A stretch of 64,000 nucleotides of DNA from Phytopseudomonas punonensis (GCF_900142655.1 NZ_FRBQ01000001.1:1304115-1368114); one strand, 5' to 3'; counted from the first letter of the stretch, positions 1 to 8,523 are shown. Numbers and translations are program-made. Notes: a model not told the origin generated them from the letters alone.

Positions 1-254
1 CCTGCGACCTGTCGCCCATGGAGAACTTCCGCCTGGCCGAGCACCTGGAAGACCACTACGGCTACCGGCTGTTCGGCCTTGGCGCCAGCCTGATCGCCTT
101 CCGACGCACACGCGCTCTGGATGCGCAGCAGGCCGCGACGCTGCTCGACCTGCTCGTGCGCCTGTATGCCCGCGAGGGCAACCAGCCCCAGGTTCGCGAG
201 CTGTTCGGGGCGAGCCTCGAACGCCAGCTACTGGTGCTGCGCTATACCGAGTAG
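1..254 (+). CDS. C-terminal end of an unrecognised protein (5' truncated)
   Basis: The reading frame is open from base 3 and ends at the TAG at 252-254, so only the last 83 or so residues are visible; the gene starts before the window. The fragment is leucine- and arginine-rich, with no signal peptide or membrane segment. An internal ATG at 18 is in frame but has no clear ribosome-binding site, so it is probably not the start. I do not recognise the family. It converges on the LRR-kinase gene, whose stop lies 13 bases downstream. Confidence 0.55.
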   Translation, partial: CDLSPMENFRLAEHLEDHYGYRLFGLGASLIAFRRTRALDAQQAATLLDLLVRLYAREGNQPQVRELFGASLERQLLVLRYTE

Positions 255-267
255 CGCAAGCGCGCTG

Positions 268-1572
268 TCAGAGCAGGCCTGCCAACGCCGCGTCGATCTC
301 GATGAAGCCCGGACGCGCGCCGACCTCTGGTTGCTGGCAGCGCCGCACCAGCTCGGCCAATTGCGCGGCATGCTCACCCGGCACCTCGCAGCGCTGCAGC
401 AGTTCCTCGAGCAGAATGCCGAACGCCCGTACCTCGATACGTTGCAGCAACCCGTGCTGCGACGGCGCGGCAGCGGGCAGGAAGGACGCCGCGCCAAAGT
501 CGCCAAGCAGCGCATTGCCGGCCTCGTCGATCAGAATGTTATGGCCGTACAGGTCGCCATGGGTAACGCCGCGGGCGTGCAGGTGACGCAGCGCCGAGGC
601 GATACCGCTGGCCACGCGCAGCGCCTTCACGAACGGCACCCGCCATTCGCTCGGGTACACATCGCGGCTGCAGCTCTGCAGGCTCGGCGGCCCGGCCAGG
701 ATGCTGAAGCGCGGCTCGACCAAGCTCAGCAACAAGCCCTGCTCGCCTTGCGGATGGTCGACCACGCGACCAATCGCGCCGATCAGGTTGGGATGCTGTC
801 CCACGGTCAGGCACGCGGCCATTTCGCTCTGCGGTGTGCCATCGCTGGTCATCTGCCCCTTGAACAGCTTCAGGGCCACGGGCTGGCGCTGGCCATCGGC
901 CCGCTGCCAGTCGGCGCGGTGGATGATGCCCGACGCCCCCTGGCCCAGCACCTCGCCCGGATGCAAGTCGCCCCAGCGCACATCGGGCGTGTGAGACTCG
1001 GGCGCGCTCGCTTCGGCGAAAGGATTTCCGGCATGGGCCAGCCACGCCAGGCTGGGCAGTTGCAGCAGAAAATCCGGCAGGGCGGGTAGCTGATTGGCAG
1101 CGATGCGCAGCAGCTCAAGCTTGTGCAGCCGCGCCAGGCTCGCCGGTAAATCACGCAAGCGGTTACCGGCCAGCATCAGCTTCTGCAGCTCGCTGCAGTC
1201 ACCCAGCTCGTCGGGCAAGGTTTCCAGGCAATTGTCGGTCAGGATCAGCCACCTCAGCCGCGGCGGCAGGGCCCCCGCAGACAACTCACGAATGCGGTTG
1301 GACTTGAAGCCGACCATGCGCAGATTCGGACAACTGCCAACCGACTCCGGCACATGCTCGAAGCGGTTTTCCGAACAGAAAAGCACTTGCAGACGATGCA
1401 GCCGGTGCAGATCCTCGGGCAGATCGCTCAACCGGTTGCCGCTCAGGTTGAGCACTTCCAGGCTGTCGGCCAGGGTGAAGATTTCCTCGGGAAAGTGCGT
1501 GAGCGACGCGGACAGATCGAGGCGGGTGATGCCCTTGAGCTGGCCGGAACGCAATTGGTCGAGGGTATGCAT
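268..1572 (-). CDS. Leucine-rich-repeat protein with C-terminal protein kinase domain
   Basis: The predicted product has 434 residues when started at the ATG at 1572. An ATG 25 codons upstream is also open, but the sequence between does not resemble a domain. Residues 10-200 or so carry about seven leucine-rich repeats (LxxLxLxxNxLxxLP pattern, for example LEVLNLSGNRLSDLP). From about residue 205 a kinase-like domain follows: glycine loop GQGASG, the lysine of VALKLFKG, a catalytic loop HGDLYGHNIL and an intact DFG. HGD replaces the usual HRD, but Asp and Asn are kept, so catalysis is possible. This LRR-kinase architecture is recurrent in Pseudomonas; its substrate is unknown to me. It stands alone on its strand. 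Confidence 0.85.
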   Translation of the reverse strand: MHTLDQLRSGQLKGITRLDLSASLTHFPEEIFTLADSLEVLNLSGNRLSDLPEDLHRLHRLQVLFCSENRFEHVPESVGSCPNLRMVGFKSNRIRELSAGALPPRLRWLILTDNCLETLPDELGDCSELQKLMLAGNRLRDLPASLARLHKLELLRIAANQLPALPDFLLQLPSLAWLAHAGNPFAEASAPESHTPDVRWGDLHPGEVLGQGASGIIHRADWQRADGQRQPVALKLFKGQMTSDGTPQSEMAACLTVGQHPNLIGAIGRVVDHPQGEQGLLLSLVEPRFSILAGPPSLQSCSRDVYPSEWRVPFVKALRVASGIASALRHLHARGVTHGDLYGHNILIDEAGNALLGDFGAASFLPAAAPSQHGLLQRIEVRAFGILLEELLQRCEVPGEHAAQLAELVRRCQQPEVGARPGFIEIDAALAGLL

Positions 1573-1712
1573 CGAGGAGTGGCCTTGTTGCGGAGTTAGC
1601 GCGCCAGTGTACGCAATGTTTCGAGCCGGTATCCTGCTGCGATCCATCCGCAGCTTGACTGTAGACAGAAACTGCTCACGCGCCTTAAGGCGCTCACGGA
1701 AGACTCACGAAC

Positions 1713-2299
1713 ATGAAGAACGTTGTCTATACCCTGCTACTGATCAGTTCGCTGGCAAGCGCTCACGAGCTTCCGACCAGCATCCTGGAAAAAATACCTG
1801 ATGTTATTCAGTTCTCCGTTATGAGTCGGGTGAGCTGGATGACGACCGGCTAGCCGACTATCTCGTCGTTCTGCATAAACCAGAGGAGGCGACAGCGACC
1901 GAGCAAAGGGCTCCCGTCAGACCACTCCTGCTGTTCACACAACGTGCTGACGGCTCTTACGAACTGCGCAAACGAAATGATCATGTAGTGTTCAGGATTG
2001 ACGCAGGTGGGCAATGCGACCCCTTTGGCGACGATGCCCGGCGGCTGGCCATCAAGAATCGCTACTTCACCATAGAAAATGGTGTCGCCTGCGGTCAGCA
2101 CTGGACGGACTACCTCACCTTCCGCTACGACAAGGCCTTGAAGGACTGGGTATTTCACAAGCGCATTGTCGAGAACTGGGAGCTCAATGACAGTCAGGAT
2201 CCTGACGCCGACGCGCTAGTGCGCGACGTACATGAGGTCACATCCGGCAAACGCGAAGCGCCCATCCGTTTTGAAGATTACCGCTCGCAGGACTACTGA
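1713..2299 (+). pseudogene. Secreted hypothetical protein, broken by one frameshift
   Basis: The ATG at 1713 opens a signal peptide (MKNVVYTLLLISSLASA) and then reads HELPTSILEKIPD before leaving the coding frame at about 1801; it reaches a TAG at 1851-1853. The -1 frame from 1802 continues YSVLRYESGELDDDRLADYLVVL and so on without a stop to 2299. Restoring one G near 1801-1803 (GAT GGT TAT) gives a single exported protein of about 195 residues. The downstream part keeps normal Pseudomonas codon use, so the break is recent or is a base-calling error. A slip on the upstream A6 run cannot rescue it, because that frame meets TGA at 1799-1801. The family is not recognised; a repeated D-rich GELDDDRLADY segment suggests a secreted protein of unknown role. 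Confidence 0.7.
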
Positions 2300-2390
2300 C
2301 TCCGCACGGTGGTTGGATGACGCCCACCTTACCCACAGCCCTGACTCTGTTTTTCGGCAATATCGAATGGCTGTCAGGAAGACTACGTGG

Positions 2391-3089
2391 CTATGAGGTA
2401 GCGCCTTGAAGCCGTAGCGAACGCACAGCCAGGTCATCGACATGCTGGTAATCGGCACCCAGTTCGACGGCCAGTTGCACGGCACGCCCCAGGCGGATCG
2501 GCGCGCATTCGATATCCACCAGGGTGGCCGGGCAAGGGCTGGCGGGGAGCGCCGGCCATTCACGCAATCGCCCATCGGTAATCACCAGCAGGCGCTGCGC
2601 CTCGCCGGGTTTGAGGCGCTGGCGACGCTGCAGCCAGTCGTGGGCCTGCTGCAGCGCGGGAATCAACGGGCTACCGCCGCCAGCACCGAGTTCACGCAAC
2701 CACTGCTGCAACGCACCGGATGCCTTTTGACCCTGCCAGTGCCACTGCGGCTGGGTGCCGTGGGCGTCGAGTACGGCGATTCGCGCGCGCTCCCGGTAGG
2801 CGCGCTCGAACAGCTCGGCGAGCAAGCCCTTGGCCTTGCTCAAGGCGCCATGACGGCGGGTCGAGGCCGAGGCGTCGACGACCATCAGCCACAGCTGGGT
2901 GGGGGCGTTGCTGCGCGGTCGGCGTTGCAGATCGGTGCGGCGCCTGGGCTTGCCTTGCAGCAAGGTGGCCAGCCAGTCGATGGCGCCGCTGTCACTATGC
3001 CGCTTGGCACCACTGCGCCCGCCTGCCTGTTTGCCTGGTGTCGGTCTGGCATCCGTCCCCGCCTTGGCGCGCGGGGGAATGCCTAGGGC
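2391..3089 (-). CDS. chlD: ChlD C-terminal part: VWA domain, read by -1 frameshift from the upstream ChlI-like frame
   Basis: This frame holds a von Willebrand A domain with MIDAS motif VDASAS, a GGGSPL loop and ITDGR. It has no credible initiation site: the first in-frame start-like codon is a TTG at 2963, already inside conserved-looking sequence (RIDW-like [10 protein letters not shown]). Upstream the frame stays open as [11 protein letters not shown]... back through the end of the preceding gene. It is joined to that gene by an A AAA AAG heptamer at 3095-3089, so the natural product is a 566-residue fusion (334 residues of AAA+ part plus 232 residues here). This is the medium (D) subunit of a Mg/Co-chelatase, which in B12 producers works with CobN to insert cobalt into hydrogenobyrinate diamide. 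Confidence 0.85.
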   Translation of the reverse strand, partial: ALGIPPRAKAGTDARPTPGKQAGGRSGAKRHSDSGAIDWLATLLQGKPRRRTDLQRRPRSNAPTQLWLMVVDASASTRRHGALSKAKGLLAELFERAYRERARIAVLDAHGTQPQWHWQGQKASGALQQWLRELGAGGGSPLIPALQQAHDWLQRRQRLKPGEAQRLLVITDGRLREWPALPASPCPATLVDIECAPIRLGRAVQLAVELGADYQHVDDLAVRSLRLQGATS

Positions 3090-3095
3090 TTTTTT
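3048..3095 (-). promoter_or_regulatory. -1 programmed ribosomal frameshift signal in chlD
   Basis: On the minus strand the heptamer AAAAAAG (3095-3089) is phased exactly as A_AAA_AAG in the ChlI-like frame. The zero-frame stop TAG follows one codon later at 3085-3083. Five bases after the heptamer a stem-loop begins: GGCAT (3083-3079) pairs with ATGCC (3052-3048), and inside it CCCCGC pairs with GCGGGG around an 8-base loop. Slippery site, spacing and downstream structure are those of bacterial -1 frameshifting. Frameshifting in chlD of cobalamin producers has been reported, giving both small and medium chelatase subunits from one gene. No strong internal Shine-Dalgarno stimulator was seen upstream. 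Confidence 0.85.
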
Positions 3096-4090
3096 GTCCA
3101 GCGCGGCGGCTCACGGCGCTCGCCGGTGCTTTGCGCTTGCGGCGGCAGCTCACCCCAATTGCCCTCGCCGGCCGCTGGCTGCTCACTCGGCGCCTTGGGC
3201 GGCGGGCTGGCCGGCGGTTGCGCCTGCCGTTGCGGCGGCGTGTGGCGACGACGATGACGCAGCACGAAGCCGGCTACGGCCTCTATATCATCCTCGCTGA
3301 TGCTTTCAGCGCCCCGCCAGGCCGCATGGGCACGGGCGGCACGCAGCCAGACCAGATCGGCACGCAGGCCATCGACGCCAGCCTCGAAGCAGCGCCCGGT
3401 GATGGTGTCGAGCGCCCTGTCATCGAGAGGGATAGTCGCCACCCGCGCCCGCGCCTGCACACAGCGATCGGCCAGCGCCTGCTGCTGCCCGGCCCACCTG
3501 GCGACAAAGGCCTGCGGGTCGGCATCGAAGGCCAGGCGACGGCGCACGATCTCGGCACGCGCCCCCGGTTGCGGCTGGCCATCCAGCGCCAGGTTGAGGC
3601 CGAAACGGTCGAGCAATTGCGGGCGCAGTTCGCCCTCTTCGGCGTTCATGGTGCCGATCAGAATGAAGCGCGCATCGTGGCGATGGGAGATGCCATCGCG
3701 CTCGACATGGTTGACGCCGCTGGCCGCCGCATCGAGCAGCAGGTCGACCAGGTGATCGGGCAGCAGGTTGACCTCATCGACGTACAGCACCCCACCATCG
3801 GCCTTGCTCAGCAGGCCGGGCGAGAACTGCGCACGGCTCTCGCCCAGGGCGGCGTCCAGGTCAAGGGTGCCGACGATGCGCTCCTCACTGGCGCCCAGCG
3901 GCAGGGTGACGAACACGCCGCTCTCCAGCAGTTCGGCCAGGCCGCGGGCCAGGGTCGATTTGGCCATGCCGCGCGGCCCTTCGATCAGCACACCGCCAAT
4001 CGCCGGATCGACTGCCACCAGGCACAGCGCCAACTTCAGGGAGTCGGCGCCAACCACGGCGGCGAGGGGAAAATGGACGGTGTCGGTCAT
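3083..4090 (-). CDS. chlD: ChlD/ChlI-type AAA+ chelatase subunit (zero-frame product)
   Basis: The product is a 335-residue AAA+ ATPase of the magnesium-chelatase I/D family. Walker A is GPRGMAKST near residue 40 and Walker B is [12 protein letters not shown] near residue 97. An arginine-containing sensor region and a proline-rich acidic tail (from about 285) follow, as at the AAA+/VWA hinge of ChlD proteins. Translation in this frame stops at 3083, directly after the slippery heptamer, which makes a ChlI-sized small subunit; -1 slippage instead extends it into the VWA domain. No separate chlI or cobS/cobT is seen in the window, while cobN lies 5 kb away on the same strand. Together they suggest a CobN-ChlD type cobaltochelatase. 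Confidence 0.88.
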   Translation of the reverse strand: MTDTVHFPLAAVVGADSLKLALCLVAVDPAIGGVLIEGPRGMAKSTLARGLAELLESGVFVTLPLGASEERIVGTLDLDAALGESRAQFSPGLLSKADGGVLYVDEVNLLPDHLVDLLLDAAASGVNHVERDGISHRHDARFILIGTMNAEEGELRPQLLDRFGLNLALDGQPQPGARAEIVRRRLAFDADPQAFVARWAGQQQALADRCVQARARVATIPLDDRALDTITGRCFEAGVDGLRADLVWLRAARAHAAWRGAESISEDDIEAVAGFVLRHRRRHTPPQRQAQPPASPPPKAPSEQPAAGEGNWGELPPQAQSTGERREPPRWTKKP

Positions 4091-4202
4091 GGGGCAGTCC
4101 GGCTGGGCAAAGGCTGCATTGTACCAGCGAGCGGTCGTGCGCTGCCCCGCTCGTCTGCTAAGGTCGCTGGTTTGGCATGCCTAACCGTCAGGGGAAATTC
4201 CG

Positions 4203-4781
4203 ATGCGCCTGTGCATTTTCTGCGGCTCCAATGCGGGCACCAACCCCGTCTATCTCGAGGCGGCCACCCGCCTCGGCCAAACCCTCGCCAAGGCCGGCAT
4301 CGGCCTGGTGTATGGCGGCGCCTCCGTCGGCCTGATGGGCGCCGTGGCCAACGCCGCGCTGGAGGCTGGCGGCGAGGTGATCGGCGTGATCCCGCGTTCG
4401 CTGTGGGAAAAGGAAGTGGCCCATACCGGCCTCGATGACCTGCGTATCGTCGACTCCATGCACCAGCGCAAGGCGCTGATGGCCGAGCTGTCGGACGGCT
4501 TCATCGCCCTGCCGGGCGGCGTCGGCACCCTGGAAGAATTGTTCGAGGTGTGGACCTGGGCACAACTCGGCCATCACCAGAAACCCTGCGCGCTGCTCAA
4601 TATCAACGGCTACTACGACCGCCTCGCCGGGTTTCTCGATCACATGGTCGACGAAGCTTTCGTCAAGGCGCCGCACCGCGAAATGCTGATCGTCGAGCAG
4701 GATATCGACGCCTTGTTGAAGGCGATCGATAGCTACCAGGCGCCGACCGTGGGCAAGTGGATCGGCAGGCAGGAAACCTGA
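4203..4781 (+). CDS. LOG-family phosphoribohydrolase (TIGR00730 Rossmann-fold protein)
   Basis: This 192-residue protein has the full LOG signature: FCGSNAG at the N-terminus, [11 protein letters not shown] near residue 37, a distal arginine (MHQRKALM) and PGGVGTLEE near residue 100. Members of this family release free base from nucleoside 5'-monophosphates (cytokinin-activating in plants and some bacteria); several bacterial members act as general nucleotide hydrolases. Length and motif order are normal, so it should be active. It is divergent from chlD, with about 110 bp between them for two promoters. It has no obvious link to cobalamin synthesis. Confidence 0.9.
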   Translation: MRLCIFCGSNAGTNPVYLEAATRLGQTLAKAGIGLVYGGASVGLMGAVANAALEAGGEVIGVIPRSLWEKEVAHTGLDDLRIVDSMHQRKALMAELSDGFIALPGGVGTLEELFEVWTWAQLGHHQKPCALLNINGYYDRLAGFLDHMVDEAFVKAPHREMLIVEQDIDALLKAIDSYQAPTVGKWIGRQET

Positions 4782-4895
4782 TCACCGGCTCAGTGGCTCT
4801 GTGACCGTTGGAGCGCCATGCGCGCGAATCGCGGGCATGGACTGGGTGTCCCCGCCCGCTCCCACAAGTAACCTCGCGTCTAACCGAGTCACAGA

Positions 4896-4974
4896 CGTAG
4901 GGTGGATGACGCTCTTTTCATCCGCCATTGCGATCGCTAGGTTGGTGGACGGATGAAGCGTCGTCCACCCTACG
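4896..4974. repeat. Long imperfect inverted repeat (REP/BIME-like)
   Basis: Arms CGTAGGGTGGATGACGCT (4896-4913) and its complement (4957-4974) match at 17 of 18 positions, around a 43-base spacer that itself contains TCATCC/GGATGA. The GTAGGGTGGAT core returns at 15643 next to cobE, which indicates a dispersed family. It lies between the LOG gene and a decayed NUDIX fragment. Confidence 0.7.
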
Positions 4975-4989
4975 AAATGACTGGCGCCG

Positions 4990-5151
4990 TTGTACTTAGC
5001 CGATGCCGTCGAGGACGAAGTGCGCAACGTCGAGCCCGAGAAACACAGTGATGTCGCCTGGTTCGCCCTCGATGGCCTGCCAGAGCCGTTGACCGTGGCG
5101 ACGTGCGCACTCAACGAACGGCGCTTGCAATCGACCACCGCGATGAATTAA
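4990..5151 (+). pseudogene. C-terminal remnant of a NUDIX hydrolase
   Basis: Bases 4990-5151 translate as about 53 residues including EDEVRNVEPEKHSDVAWFAL and LPEPLTVATCALNERRL, then TAA. This is the usual C-terminal third of ADP-ribose/7,8-dihydro-8-oxoguanine type NUDIX proteins (EVRNxEPxKHxxxxWFxxxxLP). The NUDIX box and everything N-terminal are missing, and the sequence before it is the inverted repeat at 4896-4974. The gene was therefore truncated, probably by recombination or insertion at the repeat. Confidence 0.65.
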
Positions 5152-5177
5152 CGTCGAGCCATTCAACGGAGCCGCAC

Positions 5178-5309
5178 ATGTCCACATCCCTGATCCTGAA
5201 CGCCACCCGCCTCGATGCAGCCTGCATCGTGATTGCGCGTGCCCAGGCATCAGTGGTCGCAGCAGCCGCGTATTTTTATGGGTATTGGTTTAGCCACAGG
5301 CGCGCCTGA
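5178..5309 (+). CDS. Aromatic-rich leader peptide of DAHP synthase attenuator
   Basis: A 43-residue ORF starts at ATG 5178 behind a GGAG at 5168-5171. Codons 32-38 read Tyr-Phe-Tyr-Gly-Tyr-Trp-Phe (5271-5291), five or six residues before the end region. A hairpin (5319-5343) and a strong intrinsic terminator (5360-5399) follow directly. This is the arrangement of ribosome-mediated transcription attenuation: stalling at scarce aromatic aminoacyl-tRNAs would favour read-through into the DAHP synthase gene at 5590. The mixture of Tyr, Phe and Trp codons suggests sensing of general aromatic amino acid supply rather than one amino acid. Confidence 0.8.
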   Translation: MSTSLILNATRLDAACIVIARAQASVVAAAAYFYGYWFSHRRA

Positions 5310-5318
5310 TACCCCACA

Positions 5319-5343
5319 GGCGCCCTAGTAACCCAGGGTCGCC
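5319..5343 (+). promoter_or_regulatory. Leader-proximal hairpin of the attenuator
   Basis: GGCG-CCCT (5319-5326) pairs with AGGG-T-CGCC (5335-5343). It begins ten bases after the leader-peptide stop, where a pause or anti-antiterminator hairpin is expected. Its GGGT segment could alternatively pair with the ACCC of the terminator arm at 5362-5365, which would make the two structures exclusive. The pairing scheme is inferred by eye. Confidence 0.5.
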
Positions 5344-5359
5344 ACCAGACAGTTTCTCG

Positions 5360-5399
5360 AAACCCCCGGTCGGCCTCCCGATCGGGGGTTTTGTTTTTT
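5360..5399 (+). terminator. Intrinsic terminator of the aromatic attenuator
   Basis: A 14-bp stem (5360-5373 with 5378-5391, one G-U pair) closes a CCTC tetraloop. A T-rich tract with six consecutive T at 5394-5399 follows. It lies between the aromatic leader peptide and the DAHP synthase gene on the same strand. Confidence 0.88.
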
Positions 5400-5432
5400 C
5401 CGGCACATCGATTGTTCACAGAGGATTTCACC

Positions 5433-5546
5433 ATGACCGCCTATCTCAACTGCATCACCTACCAAACCTATTACCGCTACAGCTGGCGATTTACTGGCGC
5501 TCAAGCCGCTCAACCACTCAATCGAACATCCCATCGAGCCCGATAG
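5433..5546 (+). CDS. Second Tyr-rich small ORF between attenuator and DAHP synthase
   Basis: A 37-codon ORF begins with ATG 5433, behind an AGAGGA placed seven bases upstream, which is a better ribosome-binding site than many genes here. It contains ITYQTYYRYSWRF near residues 8-20, rich in Tyr with one Trp. It lies after the terminator at 5360-5399 and ends 43 bases before the DAHP synthase start. It could be a second regulatory peptide (coupling or stalling) or a small expressed protein. No second terminator is visible between it and 5590, so a translational role is more likely than a second attenuation step. Confidence 0.55.
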   Translation: MTAYLNCITYQTYYRYSWRFTGAQAAQPLNRTSHRAR

Positions 5547-5589
5547 TGCGCCGCGCGCGGTAACGTCCGCGCCGGCCGAGGAAATCACC

Positions 5590-6678
5590 ATGTCCGTAGC
5601 CGTCAATTCCCGCTCCACCGCCAAAGCCGCCGATCTGCACCTGGTCGCCCAGCCGAGCCGCCGCCACACCTCGCCTTTGCCCAGTGCCACCCAGTTGCGC
5701 GAAGAACTGCCACTCTCCCCGGCCCTTGCCCGCCAGGTGCAGCAACAGCGCCACTCGATCCGCGCCATTCTCGATGGTCACGACCCGCGCCTGCTGGTGG
5801 TGGTCGGCCCCTGCTCCCTGCACGACGATGCCGCCGTACTCGAATACGCCGAGCGCCTGGCCGCTCTCAGCCAGCGGGTGGGTGATCGCCTGCTGCTGGT
5901 GATGCGCGCCTACGTCGAAAAGCCGCGTACCACGGTAGGCTGGAAAGGCCTGGTGTACGATCCGGCGCTGGATGGCAGCGGCGATATGGCCGAAGGCCTG
6001 CGCCGCTCGCGCAAATTGATGCTCAAGCTGCTGGAGCTGGGCCTGCCGTTGGCCAGCGAGATTTTGCAGCCGCTGGTGGCCGGCTACTTCGACGACCTGC
6101 TCGGCTGGGCGGCGATTGGCGCGCGTACCAGCGAGTCCCAGGTGCATCGCGAGCTGGTCAGCGGCCTGGAGATGCCGGTGGGTTTCAAGAATGGCACCGA
6201 CGGCAGCCTCGGCATCGCCTGCGACGCCATGCGCTCGGCGGCTCACGCCCACCAGCACTTCGGCGTCGACGGCCACGGCCGCCCGGCACTGGTGCACACC
6301 CATGGCAACCCGGATACCCACCTGGTGCTGCGCGGCGGCCACGCGGGGCCGAACTACGATGCCGCCAGCATGGCCACCGCGCGCGCCGAGCTGGAGCGCC
6401 AGGGCATCGCCCCGCGGATCATGGTCGACTGCAGCCACGCCAACAGCGGCAAGAACCCGCTGCGCCAGCCCGAGGTGCTGAGCAGCGTGCTCGACCAGCG
6501 ACTGGCCGGCGAAGGCGCCCTGCGGGCGGTGATGATCGAGAGCCATCTGTTCGACGGCGCCCAGAGCCTGGGCGGTGAGTTGCGCTACGGTGTATCCATC
6601 ACCGACGGCTGCCTCGGCTGGGCGGGCACCGAACGCATGCTGGTGGACGCCGCCATCCGTATGCGCCACTTGGTGTGA
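5590..6678 (+). CDS. aroF: Class I 3-deoxy-7-phosphoheptulonate (DAHP) synthase
   Basis: The 362-residue product is a class I (AroFGH type) DAHP synthase, which condenses phosphoenolpyruvate and erythrose 4-phosphate in the first step of the shikimate pathway. Visible landmarks are VVGPCSLHD (near residue 73), MRAYVEKPRTTVGWKGL (near 103), IGARTSESQVHRE (near 177), GFKNGTDG and DCSHANSGK (near 280). The start is well supported by GAGGAAATCACC before ATG. Which aromatic amino acid inhibits the enzyme cannot be told by eye, so the symbol is a family label. The upstream leader peptide and terminator indicate attenuation by aromatic amino acid supply. Confidence 0.92.
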   Translation: MSVAVNSRSTAKAADLHLVAQPSRRHTSPLPSATQLREELPLSPALARQVQQQRHSIRAILDGHDPRLLVVVGPCSLHDDAAVLEYAERLAALSQRVGDRLLLVMRAYVEKPRTTVGWKGLVYDPALDGSGDMAEGLRRSRKLMLKLLELGLPLASEILQPLVAGYFDDLLGWAAIGARTSESQVHRELVSGLEMPVGFKNGTDGSLGIACDAMRSAAHAHQHFGVDGHGRPALVHTHGNPDTHLVLRGGHAGPNYDAASMATARAELERQGIAPRIMVDCSHANSGKNPLRQPEVLSSVLDQRLAGEGALRAVMIESHLFDGAQSLGGELRYGVSITDGCLGWAGTERMLVDAAIRMRHLV

Positions 6679-6738
6679 CGCAGTAGCCTGGCGTTGAGCG
6701 CAGCGATACCCAGGGCGATCGCTGCGCTCGACCACGGG

Positions 6739-8353
6739 CTACAAAAGCCGCTGGTACTGCCAACCCTGCGCCGTGCACTGCAAACGATCGGTGATCGCCA
6801 ATGCCTCGATAAACACGGCGTCGTGAGACACCACAATCAGCGCCCCGCGGTAGTCGCGCAGCATGGCTTCGACGGCCAACAGCGAGTCGAGATCGATATG
6901 GTTGTCGGGCTCGTCGAGCAGCAACAGGGACGCGGCCGGCTCACTGTCGATCACCCCGGCAAGGGCCAGCTTCAGGCGTTCACCACCGCTGAGCCGTGCA
7001 CAGGGCAGCAACGCCCGATGAGCATCCAGCCCCAGGTGCATCAGCCGAGTGCGGGCCAGCGCTTCGGGCAATCCGTGATTGCAGCGCCGCAAGTGCTCGA
7101 GCGCGCTTTGCGCCGCTGGCAGGCAGGACAGTTGCTGATCCAGATAGGCCAGCGGCACCTCGACCCGATACTCGCCGGCAACGGCGGCCAACCGCCCGGC
7201 GAGCATCGCAAGCAGGCTCGACTTGCCACAACCGTTGGGCCCGGTGATCGCCAGCCGGCGCGGCCCGAACAGGTCGATATCCGGCAGACTGAGCGCGGAG
7301 AACGGCGCCTGCACAGCGCGCAGGCTCAATACCCGCTTGCCCTCGGGCAGCGTTGCAGCACTGCCATGCAGCTCGATCCCGAGGTGCTCATCGACCTGCG
7401 CGGCGGCTTCGCGCACCGCGCCATCGAGCCCGTTACGGGCCTCCTGCAGGCGCTGCTGCAAACGTCCGGCGCTGTTCTCGCTACGGCTCTTCTGCCGGCC
7501 CATGAGGATAGGCGCCTGGTTGCTGTCCCGTGCGCCACGCGCTCCGCTGGCGGCGCGTCGCTGCTGGCGTTGTTGCTGCGCCTGCAACTCCCGCTCACCC
7601 CGTTTGCGTTCGGTACGGGCGTGCTGCAACGCATGCTGGGCGGCTTGCTGCTCACCTAACAGAGCGTCGCGATAGACGCTGTAATTGCCGCCGTATGCGC
7701 GCAGCCCGCCTGGCGATAATTCGACGATACGCTGCATCCCTTCAAGCAGTTGACGATCATGGCTGATCACCACCAGGCCACCAGGCCACTGCCGCAAGCG
7801 CTCGTAAAGACGCTGACGGCTGGCCTGATCCAGGTGGTTGCTGGGCTCATCGAGAATCAGCAGATCGGCACCGCTGAGAAACATACCAAGCAACGCCACC
7901 CGCGTACGCTCGCCGCCGCTGAGCAGGGCGGCCGGGGTTTGCAGGCAGAGGTGACCAAGGCCCTCGTCGTGCAACGCCGCGTGCAGACGCTCGGCGATAT
8001 CCCAACGGCCTTCGAGCGTCTCGACATCGTCATCCTCCATGCTGCCTGCAGAGACGCGACCCAGCGCATCGAAAGGCGCGGCAAAACCCATCAGGTCGAC
8101 CACCCGCGCTGCATCGGCCACCTCGATATCCTGAGACAGATAGGCGACCTGCGCGGGGCCCCGTGATCCGCCCTGCGCTCGGCTGCAAACGCCCGGCGAG
8201 CAGACGGCCGAGCACGCTCTTGCCGGCGCCGTTGCGCCCCACCAGGCCGGTATGCCGGGCATCGAAGGTTTCGCTCAGCTCATCGAACAGCGGCTGGCCA
8301 TTGGGAAAATGAAAGGACACGCGCTTGAGCGCGATAAAAGACGAGTTCGTCAT
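6739..8353 (-). pseudogene. ABC-F family ATPase, broken by a single-base frameshift
   Basis: The gene starts at ATG 8353 (SD TGGAG) as MTNSSFIALKRVSFHFPNG and includes the first Walker A GRNGAGKS, then runs out of frame at about 8160. The rest (SQDIEVADAARVV..., two signature/Walker B sets LSGGERTRVALL...LILDEPSNHLD and LSGGERLKLALA...LLLDEPDNHID, and a second GPNGCGKSS) is intact in the next frame to 6739. Removing one base from the GGGGCCCC run at 8157-8164 joins ITGP to AQVAYLSQD and gives one protein of about 537 residues. ABC-F proteins are soluble tandem ATPases that act on ribosomes. The break is either recent or a sequencing error in a homopolymer. Confidence 0.8.
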
Positions 8354-8523
8354 GGATGACTCCAGGCAATGCCGTGAAAACGCGCGGCACAAGGCCACGG
8401 CGGACGATCACAGGTCGTGCGAGCACGACGGCATTACTGGCGCATTGGACGAAACTCCGCAGGGGAATGAGCGGCCAGGGTAAACCTGGGTCAGGCTGAG
8501 GGCAACACCAAGGGTTTGGGTAA

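Noticed and set aside
1790..1801. Programmed frameshift on the A6 run in the broken secreted protein gene
   Set aside because: Slipping -1 on GAAAAAATA meets TGA at 1799-1801 at once, so it cannot give the downstream product; a lost base explains the data.
3083..3085. chlD as a simple pseudogene or two independent genes
   Set aside because: Slippery heptamer, phase, spacing, stem-loop and lack of a start in the VWA frame together fit programmed frameshifting better than decay.
2720..4438. 572-codon plus-strand ORF
   Set aside because: It is antisense to chlD and the chelatase hinge, and continues into the LOG gene in another frame. Its Arg/Ala/Gly-rich composition is typical of shadow frames in GC-rich DNA.
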